Assembly (NCBI GenBank): GCA_025267735.1
Contig: CM046303.1
Location: forward strand, 50,857,403 to 50,921,402
Length of the DNA stretch: 64,000 nt
Source: Mactra quadrangularis
Taxonomy: Eukaryota; Mollusca; Bivalvia; Venerida; Mactridae
Direction of reading: 5' to 3'
The position numbers were made by a program, and so were the translations under genes. Positions within the stretch are counted from its first letter, which is position 1; every line of letters starts with the position of its first letter. The notes under the pieces were generated by a model that had not been told where the DNA came from, made no database searches, and was given only the letters and a program-made list of their open reading frames with translations. Shown one piece after another: positions 61,725 through 64,000 of the stretch.

Positions 61725-63844
61725 TGACAACAACAAAAATGCCGTCGGAGTGCCCGGCTTTGCCAGCACAAACCGAAAAACCGCCGCATTACACGTGAGT
61801 TTCATCATTATTATGTGTTAATTGCTTTCTTTAATGTTATATCTAGCGTTTGAAACAGATGTCATGTTGGATCATTCTATGTTTACTTGCAGATACCTGA
61901 AAGAATTTCGGACCCAGCAATGTCCGCTGTTCCTCCAACATAAATGTACGCAGCATAGACCTTTCACTTGCTTTCACTGGCATTTTATGAACCAGAGACG
62001 CAGACGACCCGTTCGGAAGAGGGACGGTACATTTAACTATAGTCCGGATATATATTGTACTAAATTTGATGAAACTACAGGAGTGTGTCCGGAAGGAGAC
62101 GAGTAAGTTATTCATTCATTCGTAAGTTGTTTAAATTTTGGTGGGAAATACCAATTTTGATAATCAGTTTATTAGTGTTATCTTACATTTAACTGTCGTG
62201 ACAGTCAATGAAATCGGTAGATAAGATATCATTTTAACGTTTTGCAATGATTTAAATGATTGAACACCTCCATATATCTAGCTTGCCCAGCATTTTTTAG
62301 AAGCCAGAATTTCTGACACCTTGTAAACAATGGCCGCCATGTTGGTTTAGTTCCCAAACTGACTGGTGGCCTACTTTTGTTTCGCAGCGAATTTTTCGAA
62401 AATTAAAGCCGTACAAGTTATTAACATGTTAGCTTTTTGGATGTTTTCATTGAATGAAATTACATGAGTGATATTCAAGCTAGATACTTAGCGTTTACTC
62501 TTTCTACAGAATGTGTTTACTTCTTGTGTTTACAAAGAAGTTCAACTGTTTCTAAAAATAGAACACAAAACAAAAGGCTGAATCAGCCTATGTCACAACT
62601 AAATGAAATCTGAATTGTAACAAAATCACGTCACTAGTGATTAAATTGATATTATAGTACAGCTTAATTTCCTCAATTTTATCAATGAACTGTTAACAAT
62701 GTTTTCCTGTCATTTGTTTTTGTTGTTATTGATGTGTGTTATGAAAACGAAGTTGTCTGGCCTTGACCTACATGCAATATATTCATGTTACTGTCCTATG
62801 GATGATGCCTTATGACTAATACAATAAATTGATTCTTCTCTTAAATATTTAGGTCATTTTAATCGAACATTTACTGCATTTTCCATATTTTATGCTTTAC
62901 AAATAATTGTGTTTATGCAAATTCACATGTATTTGTGATTAATGATATAGGCTGTCTTGTGAACGACCATAAATTCATCATTGTTTGTTAATTAAGACAC
63001 TAGAATTAATTAAAGTAGGATTTTGTAATTATTTGAAAATTAGGTTTTGCTTAAAGCTTGCTTATTTTCATTAGTGATAAATTTTATGTATTTGATGGTC
63101 TGTCAAGTTTCTTTAATTATTTTCTAACCAAATTAAGCTTATGTATAGATCGTATTAAGTAAAGACTCCCTTTAATATCATTTCTTCAGTTGCTTGATTA
63201 CATGGAGTATTAACATTTAAATAAGTAACAATTTTCTCAGATGTATTTAAATACTCTGGGAATAACAGACATTATATATGTCCCAAAGATTTTATAAATT
63301 ATATTGGGATTGATGGATTCATAAAACAAATACCCCTATCATAATTTTTACTTTCTGTATACTGGTAATTTAGATCTTTTATGGAACGTTGTTGGCATCA
63401 ATTTCAAAGTGCTACTAAATTATTAATATGCAGGAGACATAGTTAAGGTATTAAAAAAACTGTCAAAGAGAATAAGTCAAAACTATTAAAGAGAATGAAT
63501 CATATTAATTTACTTTGTTTTCAAATGCTAATAATTCTATCATGCTTGTGATTTTAGATGCCCATATTTACACAGAACAGCAGGAGATACAGAGAGAAGG
63601 TATCATCTACGTTATTATAAGACAGGTACCTGTGTTTATGAGACAGATACTAAAGGACATTGCGTCAAGAATGGACCACATTGTGCTTTCGCACATGGAC
63701 CTGTGGATTTACGGTCCCCTGTATATGATATTAGAGAACTACAGGCTATGGATCAGACATCAGATATATCAAGTAGCCCAGGGACCCCTAGTAGTGGTAG
63801 TCTAGAAAAAGATAGGTTGTTACTGGAAGATCCTAGATGGAATG
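61724..63844 (+). CDS. unk: Unkempt CCCH zinc-finger RNA-binding protein (5' part only)
   Basis: The first three coding exons are present: 61724-61794, 61893-62102 and 63558-63844. They join in phase and give about 189 aa. The start reads MTTTKMPSECPALPAQTEKP. Then come HYTYLKEFRTQQCPLF, CFHWHFMNQRRRRPVRKRD, DGTFNYSPD and YCTKFDETTGVCPEGDECPY. Exon 3 has HRTAGDTERRYHLRYYKTG, HCAFAHGPVDLRSPVYDIR and the ELQAM signature. Three of the CCCH fingers known in Unkempt are visible. In this family the finger clusters bind UAG-containing mRNA and reduce translation during neural development. The gene runs off the right edge. The window's last bases, a long T run then CAG, look like the next splice acceptor, which would place exon 4 at base 1 of the following sequence. 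Confidence 0.95.
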
Positions 63845-64000
63845 GTAAGTAGATTTTAATATAACTGTTGATGTAGATTTATTGAATACATTTTACATGA
63901 AATTGTAAATTGAGACACTGTTATTATACTCTCCAATGTAACATATTGTGATTTTTTTACAAAGACCTGTTGGAGGGGTATTCACAGTGTTTTTTTTCAG

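Overview
The window is animal nuclear DNA. It is AT-rich, its genes are split into short exons with GT/AG introns, and it is full of SINEs, short inverted-repeat transposons (MITEs) and LINE remnants. The protein sequences and the repeat load (tRNA-derived SINEs, about 265-bp elements with CCGT runs, many MITEs) suggest a lophotrochozoan, most likely a bivalve mollusc. That taxonomic call is an inference. No bacterial-type operon, CRISPR array or rRNA gene was seen.

Four protein-coding genes can be built exon by exon with matching phases. (1) 5866-19340, minus strand: GSPT1/eRF3, the GTPase partner in translation termination, 14 coding exons, 561 aa. (2) 26805-34762, plus strand: LUC7L3-type U1 snRNP splicing factor, 10 coding exons, 423 aa, with signs of a spliced 3' UTR. 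(3) 43038-57358, minus strand: a membrane-anchored METTL24-like putative methyltransferase, 6 coding exons, 311 aa. (4) 61724 to the right edge, plus strand: the first three coding exons of the CCCH zinc-finger protein Unkempt. GSPT1 and LUC7L3 are divergent. METTL24-like and LUC7L3 converge. METTL24-like and Unkempt are divergent. The genes share no pathway beyond the general link of eRF3, LUC7L3 and Unkempt to mRNA processing and translation.

Between and within the genes: 1-5500 is mostly unannotatable sequence downstream of GSPT1. 19500-26300 holds a nested pair of non-LTR retrotransposons, with a higher-GC, 5'-truncated, frameshifted element sitting inside the reverse-transcriptase region of an older one. 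34763-43000 is the LUC7L3 3' region plus SINEs and MITEs. The introns of the METTL24-like gene are the most rearranged part: a 3.9-kb foldback structure (48623-52477) made of mirrored repeat units, and a family of palindromic elements hugging individual exons. 57400-61600 is intergenic, with an exact six-copy 45-bp tandem array and SINEs.

No undescribed protein system was found. The most unusual structures are the 3.9-kb foldback, which carries a conserved short coding-like tail at both ends, and the METTL24-like exon sandwiched between related palindromic elements within about 20 nt of both splice sites.
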